Assembly (NCBI GenBank): GCA_035326025.1
Contig: DAOKYT010000058.1
Location: 1 to 17,396, forward strand
Direction of reading: 5' to 3'
DNA length: 17,396 nt
Source of the DNA: Amarobacter sp035326025
GTDB lineage: Bacteria; Chloroflexota; Dehalococcoidia; Tepidiformales; Tepidiformaceae
Below, piece after piece: positions 6,552-13,975 of this stretch. The notes beneath the pieces are model-generated. The model saw nothing but the letters and a program-made list of their open reading frames with translations, ran no database searches and was not told the origin of the DNA. A program made the translations under genes and the position numbers. Positions within the stretch are counted from its first letter, which is position 1; every line of letters begins with the position of its first letter.

Positions 6552-7118
6552 TTAGTACTGCCAGTAGAACCACCCTGTATTGGATGTCCCGCTGACGGAG
6601 TACCAGCCGCCTCCAAGCATCGCCATGGATCCGGAGACGTATGCACTTCCATTGCCGTAAAAAGTCCAACCTCAAGTACCAGAGTCGCATCCCCAAAAAA
6701 CCCATGGAGGGATCAGGCAACTTCCGTTAAGTGTCCAGCCGGCGACCGTGGCCATGTACGTGCCCCCTGAGTACATGGTTGTACTTATAGTCCCACTAAT
6801 GTACCCAGAGTATCCAGACCAATTTGTGGACGTCTTCACCTGATGAATAAGGGAATTAACTACAGTATATCCAATTCCTGATTGCCATACTTTAGTGTAG
6901 TCAATGGTTGCGGATGCTGTCCAAGGGAAGCTCTGGCAAAGCGGTATTCCGCCGTTCCAGTTACATGCATAGAGGGTGGAATTTCCGGAGTACCCTGCGG
7001 TCCATGCAGACGCTGACTTCTGGGACAATCCGATTGCTCCAGTCAGAACGACCAGAAGGGCGGTTAATCGCACGAAACTTCGAGCGGTGCGCATCGGGTG
7101 TAAAACTTGTGTGTCCAA
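6552..7118 (-). pseudogene. secreted Gly/Ser/Thr/aromatic-rich protein interrupted by an in-frame TGA
   Basis: No known family was recognised. The TTG start at 7118 is supported by AGGAGG (complement of 7125-7130) five bases upstream. A signal peptide of about 38 residues, ending LSQKSASA, precedes a mature part rich in Trp, Tyr, Gly, Ser and Thr with four Cys (52, 61, 134, 144). Codon 149 (complement of 6672-6674) is TGA, but the same frame continues for 39 more codons to a TAA at 6552. The continuation (GWTFYGNGSAYVSGS...) has the same composition and repeats the pattern around residues 106-123, so it belongs to the same ancestral protein. The result is a truncated 148-residue protein, a read-through product or a sequencing error. 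DNA here is visibly more A/T-rich than in the neighbours, hinting at transfer. Confidence 0.65.
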
Positions 7119-7169
7119 AGTGGCCTCCTATGCGATCCGTTGGCGCTAACCAGGATTGCTGCGGAAACC

Positions 7170-7526
7170 CTACTCTCTGGCCGACGGTCGACCAAGGGTT
7201 GAGGAACGCTCATGGGGGTCATAATCCCCCTTCTTGCCCCCCGGCCCAGTCGGCAGCAGACGGCGTCGCGCCCCCTTCGGCTTGAGGCCGACCGCGTGGC
7301 TCCAGGCGTCGCTGTAGGTGTCTATCCAATGGACTAATCCGGGCTTGGTGCCCCCGCCCCAGGGCCGCAGTTTGTCCCGAAGCCGCTCGAATGACTTGTC
7401 GATAGACTTGCGTGACTTGCCGCGTTTCGCGGCGATCTCCTTGTTCGTTAGGCCCTCAGCGGCATCTAGCATGAGGCGAATTTCCCAGGCGGAAACTGAT
7501 AGCAACTCCTCGTGTGACATCTGCAT
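7170..7526 (-). CDS. stand-alone LuxR-type HTH transcription regulator
   Basis: A 118-residue protein whose N-terminal half is a LuxR/GerE DNA-binding domain: LLSVSAWEIRLMLDAAEG (8-25), recognition-helix region LTNKEIAAKRGKSRKSIDKS (26-45), then FERLRDKL. There is no receiver or ligand-binding domain before it. The C-terminal half (about 55-118) is basic with no recognised fold. ATG 7526 is supported by AAGGAG (complement of 7535-7540) eight bases upstream; a second ATG two codons later is too far. It is the first gene of a three-gene minus-strand cassette, 51 bases ahead of the secreted-protein gene. A palindrome over its promoter suggests autoregulation. The regulated genes and any signal are unknown. 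Confidence 0.78.
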   Translation of the reverse strand: MQMSHEELLSVSAWEIRLMLDAAEGLTNKEIAAKRGKSRKSIDKSFERLRDKLRPWGGGTKPGLVHWIDTYSDAWSHAVGLKPKGARRRLLPTGPGGKKGDYDPHERSSTLGRPSARE

Positions 7527-7543
7527 ATAGCACGCTCCTTGCG

Positions 7544-7575
7544 ATGATATATCATGAGCTGCGAGCGGGCTGCAA
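7544..7575 (-). promoter_or_regulatory. predicted promoter and 12-bp palindromic operator of the LuxR-type cassette
   Basis: On the minus strand TTGCAG (complement of 7570-7575) and TATATC (complement of 7546-7551) are 18 bases apart, resembling -35 and -10 boxes. A perfect 12-bp palindrome ATGATATATCAT at 7544-7555 overlaps the -10 element and stands out in GC-rich DNA. It is a reasonable dimer-binding operator, possibly for the regulator just downstream. The implied transcript leader is very short (around 15 bases). Confidence 0.4.
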
Positions 7576-7665
7576 CCCGCGAACGGCCTTCTGGCCCGAA
7601 GCGTTTTGTCGGCCGGTTGCGAACGCACTAGGATTCGCGCACGACGTTTCCCGAGGGGGTCTTCG

Positions 7666-8457
7666 GTGGCATTCTGCAAGTACGAGAAGACGGGCCATGT
7701 GGCGCGCATCACCATCACCCGCCCGGAGGTGATGAACGCCTTGCACCCGCCGGCCGGGCGCGAGCTCCAGCAGGCGTGGGACGAGTTCGCGAACGATGAC
7801 GACGCGTGGGTGGCCGTCCTCACCGGCGAAGGCGAGAAGGCCTTCAGCGCCGGGAACGACCTGAAATACACGGCGGAAATATCGCGCTTGCCGCGGGAGC
7901 AGCGGCCTGACCTCTCGTGGCCGGCCGGCGGTTTCGGTGGCGTCACGCACCGGTTCGATCTCTTCAAGCCGACGATCGCGCGGGTGAATGGCTTCGCGCT
8001 CGGGGGCGGGCTGGAAATGGCGCTCTGGTGCGACATCATCGTGGCGGCGGAGCACGCGGAGCTGGGGCTACCCGAGCCGCGGCGGGGGCTGATCGCGGGG
8101 GCGTTGGGCGTGCACCGGCTCCCAAGGCAGCTGCACCTGAAGCAGGCGATGGGGTATCTCCTCACCGGGCGGCACATCCCGGCGCGGCGCGCCTATGAGC
8201 TTGGCCTGGTGAACGAGGTGGTACCCCTGGCGCAGCTCGACGAGGCGGTGGACGCCTGGGTGGCGGATCTCGTCCGCTGCGCTCCGCTCTCCGTGCGGGC
8301 AACCAAGGAAGCGGCAATGCGCGGGCTCGAGATGCCCCTGCCCGAAGCGGCGGTGGCACGGTACGAATGGGAGATGCGCCGCCGCACCAGCGAGGATGCG
8401 ATCGAGGGGCCGCGGGCGTTCGCCGAGAAGCGCGCGCCGAACTGGCAGGGCAAGTAG
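7666..8457 (+). CDS. enoyl-CoA hydratase/isomerase (crotonase family)
   Basis: A 263-residue crotonase-fold enzyme, predicted to hydrate enoyl-CoA in fatty-acid or related CoA-ester breakdown. The CoA/oxyanion-hole segments are SAGNDLK at 61-67 and GFALGGGLEMALWCDI at 109-124. Both acid residues used by true hydratases appear, Glu117 in GGGLE and Glu137 in GLPEPRRGL. The C-terminal helix carries the usual RATKEAAMRG pattern. GTG 7666 is supported by GAGGGGG at 7653-7659 six bases before it and fits the family's N-terminus; an upstream in-frame ATG at 7606 would add a non-homologous basic stretch. The gene is divergent from the LuxR-type regulator and ends 4 bases from the convergent mutY stop. 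Exact substrate is unknown; carnitinyl-CoA dehydratase-like members look similar. Confidence 0.9.
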   Translation: MAFCKYEKTGHVARITITRPEVMNALHPPAGRELQQAWDEFANDDDAWVAVLTGEGEKAFSAGNDLKYTAEISRLPREQRPDLSWPAGGFGGVTHRFDLFKPTIARVNGFALGGGLEMALWCDIIVAAEHAELGLPEPRRGLIAGALGVHRLPRQLHLKQAMGYLLTGRHIPARRAYELGLVNEVVPLAQLDEAVDAWVADLVRCAPLSVRATKEAAMRGLEMPLPEAAVARYEWEMRRRTSEDAIEGPRAFAEKRAPNWQGK

Positions 8458-8461
8458 CCGG

Positions 8462-9367
8462 TCAGCTCGCCTCGAGCGGCAGCGACCAGAGGTCGGCCGA
8501 GGCGCGGACGACCAGCGCGTCGCGTTCGAGCGAGGCGAGGTAGACGGCGATTCGCGCCGCGTGGGCCGGGGGCAGCATCGCGGCCAGTTCGCCGGCAGAG
8601 GCGGGGGCCGAACGCAGCGCGTCGATGATCCGGCCGCGGGCGAATCGATTCGTCTGCTCGAATTTCGGGGCGGGCTGGCGCGCGGCGGCTGGTCCCGGGT
8701 GGCCGGCGGCACGCCAGGCGCAAACCCCGGCGAGCGGGCATTCGCCACAGCGCGGAGCGCGAGCGGCGCACACGAGGGCGCCGAGGTCCATGAGAGCGAG
8801 GTTGTGGTCGCGCGCGCCGGATGCGGGCAGGAGGGAGGTGGCCAGCCCGGCGATCGCGCGGGGATGGACACCGTGCTGGCTCGCGGCGCCGAGGACGGCC
8901 CGCGCGAGGGTGCGCGCGATGTTGGTGTCGGCCACGGCAACCCGCTCCTCGCGCGCGAACGACCGGACCGCGGCTGCCGTGTAGGGCCCGATGCCGGGCA
9001 GGCTCAGGAGCGCTTCGGGGTCGCGGGGCAGTTCGTGGCCGTATTCGCCGGTGACCGTGACTGCCAGGCGGTGGAGGTGCAATGCGCGGCGGTTGTAGCC
9101 CAGGCCGCGCCACTCGCGGATGACATCAGCCGGAGTGGCGGCCGCCAGGTCGGAGAATGTGGGCCAGCGTTCGAGCCAGGCGGTGTAGTACGGGAGCACG
9201 CGCTCCACCTGCGTCTGCTGGAGCATGATTTCGGAGACGAGGACGGCGTAGGGGTCGCGCGTCAGGCGCCAGGGGAGGCCGTGGCGGCCGTGCTCCCGGT
9301 ACCAGGGCATGAGGCGCCACCGAACGCCAGCCCCGTCAGGCGTTGCGGATGTCGAGGGTGCCTGCAT
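8462..9367 (-). CDS. mutY: A/G-specific adenine glycosylase
   Basis: This DNA repair enzyme removes adenine mispaired with 8-oxoguanine. The 301-residue protein shows LPWR near the N-terminus, the catalytic Glu46 in SEIMLQQTQV, the helix-hairpin-helix LPGIGPYTAAAV (123-134), catalytic Asp147 in VADTNIARTLAR, and the 4Fe-4S ligands Cys200, Cys207, Cys210 and Cys216 with C-x6-C-x2-C-x5-C spacing. It lacks a clear full-length NUDIX-like 8-oxoG recognition domain at the C-terminus; about 70 residues follow the cluster, which look like a winged-helix-type end instead. ATG 9367 overlaps the end of the preceding gene by 32 bases. A later ATG (residue 20) would sit too close to the LPWR motif. It is the last gene of a three-gene minus-strand operon. 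Confidence 0.92.
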   Translation of the reverse strand: MQAPSTSATPDGAGVRWRLMPWYREHGRHGLPWRLTRDPYAVLVSEIMLQQTQVERVLPYYTAWLERWPTFSDLAAATPADVIREWRGLGYNRRALHLHRLAVTVTGEYGHELPRDPEALLSLPGIGPYTAAAVRSFAREERVAVADTNIARTLARAVLGAASQHGVHPRAIAGLATSLLPASGARDHNLALMDLGALVCAARAPRCGECPLAGVCAWRAAGHPGPAAARQPAPKFEQTNRFARGRIIDALRSAPASAGELAAMLPPAHAARIAVYLASLERDALVVRASADLWSLPLEAS

Positions 9368-10148
9368 TCATCCGGTTCGCGACGTCGAGCGCGTCGTCCT
9401 CCTCCTCGTGCTCGTGTTCCTCGGGGGAGGCTGGCCGAACGGACGGCACGATGGCCACATCGTTGCCCCCGCGCTTGCCCTTTCGCGGCGCGGGGACGGC
9501 CCTGAGGCGGCTCGCGATCGCGGCCAGATCGGACGGGGTGGCGCTGGCGGGCGCGACCACGGCCACGACGCCGGAATCGCGGAGGACGCGGAGGTCGGAG
9601 ATGCTGGCGGAGGTATCGATGGTGGCCATCAGGCCGGTGTTGGCGAACGAGGCGATGCGGACGAGCCCGAGCTGGCCGGCGAGCTTCATCGGGCCGTGGG
9701 GACGTTCCACATACAGGGCATCGAGGCCGAGGGGGCCGAGCGCCCGCAGGACGTTGTCCTCCATCGATTCGCTGGCGATGACGACATGGCCCATCTGGTC
9801 GGCGTCGACCGCGGCGGAGTCGGTGGTTTCGGGGGGGCTCACGACAAAGTCGCAGCCCACGGCGCGGAGAACGGAGGCATCGTCCTCGGTCAGGCGGTCG
9901 AGGAGGGCGCCCACGGCGACCTTTGGGCCGGCCACGCCCTCCATCTCTTTCGCGGTGGTGGCGGCGTCGCCGAAGTGGAAGAGGACGGCATCGGCACCGG
10001 CTTCCAGCGCGGCTCGCGCCTCCGCGGCGGAGCGGACGCGGGCGACGAGCGCCATCGCCTTCGGCTGTTCGCGGTTGACGGGGCCGAAGCCGATGGACGG
10101 GCCTTCGCGGCGCTGGAGTTTGGCGATGGTCTTCTGGAGCTGGCTCAT
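9336..10148 (-). CDS. TIM-barrel-like protein of unknown function with an acidic tail
   Basis: A 270-residue protein that I do not recognise by family. The first 210 residues alternate short hydrophobic strands and helices as in a TIM barrel: GPSIGFGP, KAMALVARV, ARAALEAGADAVLF, KVAVGALLD, CDFVVSPPE, HVVIASE, LDALYVERP, VRIASFANTG and GVVAVVAPA. The EAGADAVLF and VRSAAEARAALEAG segments resemble phosphate-binding barrel enzymes, but no catalytic motif is clear. From about 218 a basic linker RKGKRGG leads to a tail with PEEHEHEEEDD, possibly metal-binding. The ATG overlaps the amidohydrolase stop as ATGA, so the two are translationally coupled. Its 3' end overlaps mutY by 32 bases. The role may be linked to the amidohydrolase product, which is speculation. 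Confidence 0.7.
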   Translation of the reverse strand: MSQLQKTIAKLQRREGPSIGFGPVNREQPKAMALVARVRSAAEARAALEAGADAVLFHFGDAATTAKEMEGVAGPKVAVGALLDRLTEDDASVLRAVGCDFVVSPPETTDSAAVDADQMGHVVIASESMEDNVLRALGPLGLDALYVERPHGPMKLAGQLGLVRIASFANTGLMATIDTSASISDLRVLRDSGVVAVVAPASATPSDLAAIASRLRAVPAPRKGKRGGNDVAIVPSVRPASPEEHEHEEEDDALDVANRMNAGTLDIRNA

Positions 10149-11389
10149 GCGTTTCCCTCGAATGCCGGGAGCGTTGAGCGGACGGTTGCGCCCGCCTGGA
10201 TGACTGCCCGGATAGCTGACTGGTTGGCAAGGACGCCGATCTCCGCGAGCGGGTCGGTGTCGAGGATGACGAGGTCGGCCGCGAGCCCTGGACGGATTCG
10301 CCCGGCCACGTGGTCGAGCTGCAGGAGTTCGGCGGCCCAGGCCGTGGCGGAGAGGATGGCCGCGGCAGGCGAGAGCCCGAGGTTCGCGAGGCGCGAGATC
10401 TCCTGGGCGTTCTCTCCGGGGTGGTTCATGGGGGTGCCCTGGTCGGTTCCCATCGCGATGCGCACCCCCGCCGTGATGGCGGCGCGAATGCTGCGCTCGT
10501 GGTCCTCCAGGATCTGCCACGCCTTGTCGACCATGAACCGCGGGATGCCGGCTTCGATGCCGCGGTGGGCGATCTGCCAGGGCGCGGTATAGGTTCCGAC
10601 CAGGTAGGTGCCGCGCTCGCGCATCATCTCGATGGCTTCGTCATCGAGCCACACGCCGTGTTCGATGGAGTCGACGCCGGCGCGGATGGCATTCTTTACT
10701 CCGTCGGTGGCCTGGGCGTGCGCGCCCACGACGCGGAACGCCTTGTGTGCCTCCTCGACACCGGCGCGGAGCTCATCCTCGGTGTAGCTGGGCGAGCGCG
10801 GGTCGACACCGGGGGTGATGACGCCGCCGCTGGCGAAGAGCTTGATGGCCGTGGCTCCAGCGCGGAGCTGCTGGCGGACCGCCTTGCGGACAGCATCGGG
10901 GCCGTCGGCCTCGGTGGCGATGAAGCCGCTGCCGTGGCCACCCGTCATGGTCACGCCCATGCCGGCGGCCAGGATTCGCGGGCCGCGGAGGAGCCCTTCT
11001 TCGACGGCGCGGGCGAGGTGGATGTTGAGCTGGTCGGCGGCGCCGAGGTCGCGGACGGTGGTGAACCCGGCCATGAGCGTCTGTTCGGCGTAGCGGGCCG
11101 CCCGCCAGGCACGGGTGGGAAGGGGGACCGAGTTCGCGGCACTCAGTTCGGCCGGGTCGCCGCTGCCGGTGATGTGGACGTGGCAGTCGATGAGGCCGGG
11201 GATGATGAACATGCCGGAACAATCGAGCCGGAGGGCGCCCTCGTCCGCGGCGCCGTGGCTGGCCAGTGTCTCGATGCGGCCGCCCCGGCAGAGGACATCG
11301 GCGCGCCGGAAGACGCGCGAGGCGTCATCAAAGACGGAGCCTCCCGAGAGGAGCAGCGGTCGCGGTTCGGAATTGCCGGGGGCAGTCAC
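10145..11389 (-). CDS. metal-dependent amidohydrolase, Xaa-Pro dipeptidase-like
   Basis: A 414-residue amidohydrolase-superfamily enzyme in the cytoplasmic prolidase/imidazolonepropionase-like group that hydrolyses dipeptides or related amides. Metal ligands are visible: HVH at 70-72 in PGLIDCHVHITG, a probable carboxylated Lys183 in AIKLFASGG, His224 in VVGAHAQ, His244 in SIEHGVW and Asp316 in MGTDQGT. The C-terminal strand returns to the N-terminal beta-sandwich, with GRIRPGLAADLVILD as the usual closing signature. GTG 11389 is the only sensible start, but no ribosome site is seen. It heads an operon with the barrel-like gene (ATGA overlap) and mutY. It is divergent from the cyclophilin gene, with 101 bases between them. 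Confidence 0.9.
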   Translation of the reverse strand: MTAPGNSEPRPLLLSGGSVFDDASRVFRRADVLCRGGRIETLASHGAADEGALRLDCSGMFIIPGLIDCHVHITGSGDPAELSAANSVPLPTRAWRAARYAEQTLMAGFTTVRDLGAADQLNIHLARAVEEGLLRGPRILAAGMGVTMTGGHGSGFIATEADGPDAVRKAVRQQLRAGATAIKLFASGGVITPGVDPRSPSYTEDELRAGVEEAHKAFRVVGAHAQATDGVKNAIRAGVDSIEHGVWLDDEAIEMMRERGTYLVGTYTAPWQIAHRGIEAGIPRFMVDKAWQILEDHERSIRAAITAGVRIAMGTDQGTPMNHPGENAQEISRLANLGLSPAAAILSATAWAAELLQLDHVAGRIRPGLAADLVILDTDPLAEIGVLANQSAIRAVIQAGATVRSTLPAFEGNA

Positions 11390-11490
11390 TCACGTCACAT
11401 TGTCCGGGCGGTATGCGTGTGGGGGCAACCGGAGGGCGCGTTCAGGCCGGGGGCGGTAGGCTGGGGGGCAGATACACGCAGGAGGCCCGC

Positions 11491-11997
11491 ATGGCCAGGC
11501 AATACCCGAACCCGCCGGAGATGGTGATCGACCCGGCGAAGACGTACACGGCAACCATCGAGACCTCGGCGGGGACGATGACCGCGGAGTTCTTCGCGGA
11601 CGAAGCGCCGGTGACGGTGAACAACTTCGTGTTCCTCGCCCGCGAAGGCTACTACGAAGACGTGATCTTCCACCGCGTGATCAAGGGCTTCATGATCCAG
11701 GGCGGCGACCCGACGGGCACGGGCCGGGGTGGGCCCGGCTACCGCTTCAACGACGAGCCGGTGAAGCGCCAGTACCTGCGCGGGACGATGGCGATGGCGA
11801 ATGCCGGCCCGAACACGAACGGGAGCCAGTTCTTCATCATGCACGCCGATTACCCGTTGCCGCCGAACTACACCATCTTTGGCAAGCTGACCTCGGGCGA
11901 GGATGTGCTCGACAGCATCGCGACAGCGCCAACGGGGGCGCAGGACCGGCCGGTCAACCCGGTGACCATCTCCTCGGTGACGGTCACAGAAGCGTAA
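11491..11997 (+). CDS. cyclophilin-type peptidyl-prolyl cis-trans isomerase
   Basis: A 168-residue single-domain cyclophilin that speeds proline isomerisation during folding. It has no signal peptide, so it is cytoplasmic. The active-site core is present: FHRVIKGFMIQGGDPTGTG at 60-78, with Arg62, Phe67 and Gln70 equivalent to Arg55, Phe60 and Gln63 of human CypA, and GSQFFI at 111-116 with Gln113 and Phe115. The position of CypA Trp121 lies in a non-Trp segment (YPLPPNYTIFG), as in many bacterial cyclophilins that bind cyclosporin weakly. The N-terminal YPNPPEMVIDPAKTYTATIET extension is typical of Chloroflexota-like homologues. ATG 11491 has AGGAGG at 11480-11485 five bases upstream. The 3' end overlaps the convergent PP2C gene by 14 bases. 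Confidence 0.93.
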   Translation: MARQYPNPPEMVIDPAKTYTATIETSAGTMTAEFFADEAPVTVNNFVFLAREGYYEDVIFHRVIKGFMIQGGDPTGTGRGGPGYRFNDEPVKRQYLRGTMAMANAGPNTNGSQFFIMHADYPLPPNYTIFGKLTSGEDVLDSIATAPTGAQDRPVNPVTISSVTVTEA

Positions 11998-12739
11998 GGC
12001 GCGCAGAGAGGGGTTCGCCCATCCAGAGGGCGACCCCGATGTTATCGACTCCGCCGCGGGCGTTGGCTGCTTCGGCCAGCGCCCGCGCCGCGTGTTCGGC
12101 GCTCGCGGCGCTGGCCAGGACGCGGGCTATTTCCTCGTTGGAGACCATCTTGAAGAGCCCATCGGTGCAGACGAGAAGCGCGTCGGATGGGTCGAGTTGG
12201 AGGTCGGTGACGGTGGGCTCGGCGGCATCGTCGACACCGATGCCGCGGGTGATGACGTTGCGCCAGGGGTGAGTATCGGCCTCGACCGGGGTCAGGCGGC
12301 CCGCGCGAACTTCGCCAGCGACCCACGAGTCGTCCTCGGTGACCTGGGAGAGCCTGCCATCGTGGAACAGGTAGCCGCGGCTATCGCCGAGGTTCACCAC
12401 GCGTGCGTCTCGGCCTTCGATAACCGCGGCCACGAGCGTAGTGGCCATGTTGGCGAACTCAGGCTTCTGTTCCTGGAGAAGGCGAACACGCTCGTTGGCA
12501 AGGTTCGCCGCGGTGAGCAGGAGACCAGCGTACGGGGCGGCTCCGGCGAACTCTTCGAATACCTCGGAGAAGACGCGCGCGGTCTCTTCGGCGGCCAGCG
12601 CGCCACCGGGCGAACCCCCGACGCCATCGGCGGCGAGGATAAGCACGGCGCCACCCTTCAGTCCCGTGGCGAGTGCCCGGTCCTGGTTCTCGGTCCGGAG
12701 CTGACCGGCATCCGTGAGGGCTGCCCAGGTTGCCGTCAT
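11984..12739 (-). CDS. PP2C-family serine/threonine protein phosphatase
   Basis: A 251-residue PPM/PP2C phosphatase of the bacterial Stp type that removes phosphate from Ser/Thr residues using two metal ions. Motifs in order are RTENQDRA (15-22), ILAADGVGG (34-42, Asp38), NMATTLVAAV (97-106), VVNLGDSRGYLF (114-125), VITRGIG (162-168), LVCTDGLFK (189-197, Asp193) and VDNIGVAL (231-238, Asp232). There is no transmembrane segment or sensor domain. The ATG overlaps the dipeptidase stop as ATGA, so it is translationally coupled to that gene. No Hanks-type kinase or FHA protein lies in the window, although Stp phosphatases usually sit beside them. The 3' end overlaps the cyclophilin gene tail to tail. 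Confidence 0.93.
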   Translation of the reverse strand: MTATWAALTDAGQLRTENQDRALATGLKGGAVLILAADGVGGSPGGALAAEETARVFSEVFEEFAGAAPYAGLLLTAANLANERVRLLQEQKPEFANMATTLVAAVIEGRDARVVNLGDSRGYLFHDGRLSQVTEDDSWVAGEVRAGRLTPVEADTHPWRNVITRGIGVDDAAEPTVTDLQLDPSDALLVCTDGLFKMVSNEEIARVLASAASAEHAARALAEAANARGGVDNIGVALWMGEPLSARLTLL

Positions 12740-13806
12740 GCGTCCTTCCAGACGGCCCCGGCCACGCGGAGGAAGTTGCCATGGCAGATGCGTTCGAGGC
12801 TGGTGTCGGAGTAGCCCTCTGCCTTGAGGGCCCGAAGGATCAGCGGGAGGCCGGCTGCGTCGCCTACGACCGCAGGGATGTCTGTGCCATCGAAGTCCGT
12901 GCCGAAAGAGACGTGCTCATCGCCCACCAGGTTCACGATGTGGCCGAAATGGCTGACGATGACATCGAGGGCGGTATCGGGATTCGCCTGCATGTCGGGG
13001 CGCAGAAAGATGTTGGCGAAGTTGATGCCGATGGTCCCGCCCTTGCTCGCAAGCGCCTTGATCTGGCCGTCATCGAGGTTACGGACGTGAGGGGAGATGG
13101 CTTTCACGCTTGAGTGCGTCGCGACGATGGGGTTGCGGGACTCGGCGAGCATATCCCAGAAGCCCGCGGAGTTTATGTGGGAGACATCGAGGATGATGCC
13201 GAGCTGGTCGCATTCGTGCACGAGCTGGCGGCCAGGGTCGGTGAGGCCGGTCGCGGGCAGGCTGCCGTTGAAGGCCACACCGTGCGCGAAGATCGTCGAC
13301 CGGCTCCAGGTCGGGGCGAGGCAGCGAAGGCCCGCTTCGTAGAAGACACGGAGCTCCTTCAGGCTGGACGAGATGGGGTCGGCGCCTTCGAACATGAAGA
13401 CGGAGGCGAAGGCGCCGGCATCCCAGGCCGCGCGGACCTCGCGGACCGTGCGGCAGACGCGGAAGCGGCCCTTCGAGCGGTCGGCGATGCGGAAGACGTC
13501 GTTCATCTCGTCGATGGCGTATCCGAGGGCATTGAACTCGGCGCGCTCGTTGGAAAGGTAGATGGAGGTGAAGCAGCCGGCGAGGCCGCCGCGCATGGCG
13601 CGGGGGAGGTCGACATGCCCGCGCGGTGACTCTTCGATGTGGGATTCCTCCGCGGCGCCGCTGCCTGCGTCGGCGAGGAAATCACGGCCCCCCGCCGGGC
13701 CAAAGATGCCACGGCGTGGCCGGACCCGGGTGATGAAGTCCTCGTGGCCATCGAAGATGGGCGGGAACTCGCGGTTCAGCGGCGGGATCGATGCGGCTTC
13801 GCTCAT
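12736..13806 (-). CDS. membrane dipeptidase (peptidase M19, renal dipeptidase family)
   Basis: A 356-residue M19 dipeptidase that hydrolyses dipeptides with a two-zinc centre. Zinc-site motifs are DGHEDF (19-24; His21, Asp23), FEGAD (139-143; Glu140), DVSHI (207-211; His210), ATHSS (229-233; His231) and GTDFDGT (302-308), which provides the catalytic-region Asp. No signal peptide or anchor is present, so despite the family name the enzyme is likely cytoplasmic. ATG 13806 gives the N-terminus MSEAASIPPLNREFPPIFDG just before the first zinc motif. The usual bacterial length is 310-370 residues, so it is complete. It is coupled by an ATGA overlap to the PP2C gene and lies 169 bases downstream of the MFS gene. 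An MFS peptide importer feeding a dipeptidase is possible but unproven. Confidence 0.92.
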   Translation of the reverse strand: MSEAASIPPLNREFPPIFDGHEDFITRVRPRRGIFGPAGGRDFLADAGSGAAEESHIEESPRGHVDLPRAMRGGLAGCFTSIYLSNERAEFNALGYAIDEMNDVFRIADRSKGRFRVCRTVREVRAAWDAGAFASVFMFEGADPISSSLKELRVFYEAGLRCLAPTWSRSTIFAHGVAFNGSLPATGLTDPGRQLVHECDQLGIILDVSHINSAGFWDMLAESRNPIVATHSSVKAISPHVRNLDDGQIKALASKGGTIGINFANIFLRPDMQANPDTALDVIVSHFGHIVNLVGDEHVSFGTDFDGTDIPAVVGDAAGLPLILRALKAEGYSDTSLERICHGNFLRVAGAVWKDA

Positions 13807-13975
13807 CTGCGTGGGGAGAGTGTACCGCGCGGCGCGGCTGCCGCGATTCGTCGACCACCTGCAGGCGATGGCCGGGCTGCACGCTCGATGCGGGGTGGAA
13901 CCGCCCGGGGCCTTGCTGCTGGCCGGGGCGAACCGGGCGATTGGGATGCCCTCGAACGCGCTGGGCCGCCGCCGG

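Noticed and set aside
6651..6700. Selenocysteine reading of the TGA in the secreted protein
   Set aside because: No SECIS-like hairpin is apparent just after the TGA, the protein is exported with no redox-family motif, and no selenocysteine genes are present; a nonsense change is simpler.
13807..13975. Plus-strand frame between the dipeptidase and MFS genes (VYRAARLPRFVDHLQAMAG...)
   Set aside because: It looks partly protein-like but continues antisense into the MFS gene as low-complexity Gly/Arg sequence, and has no ribosome site.
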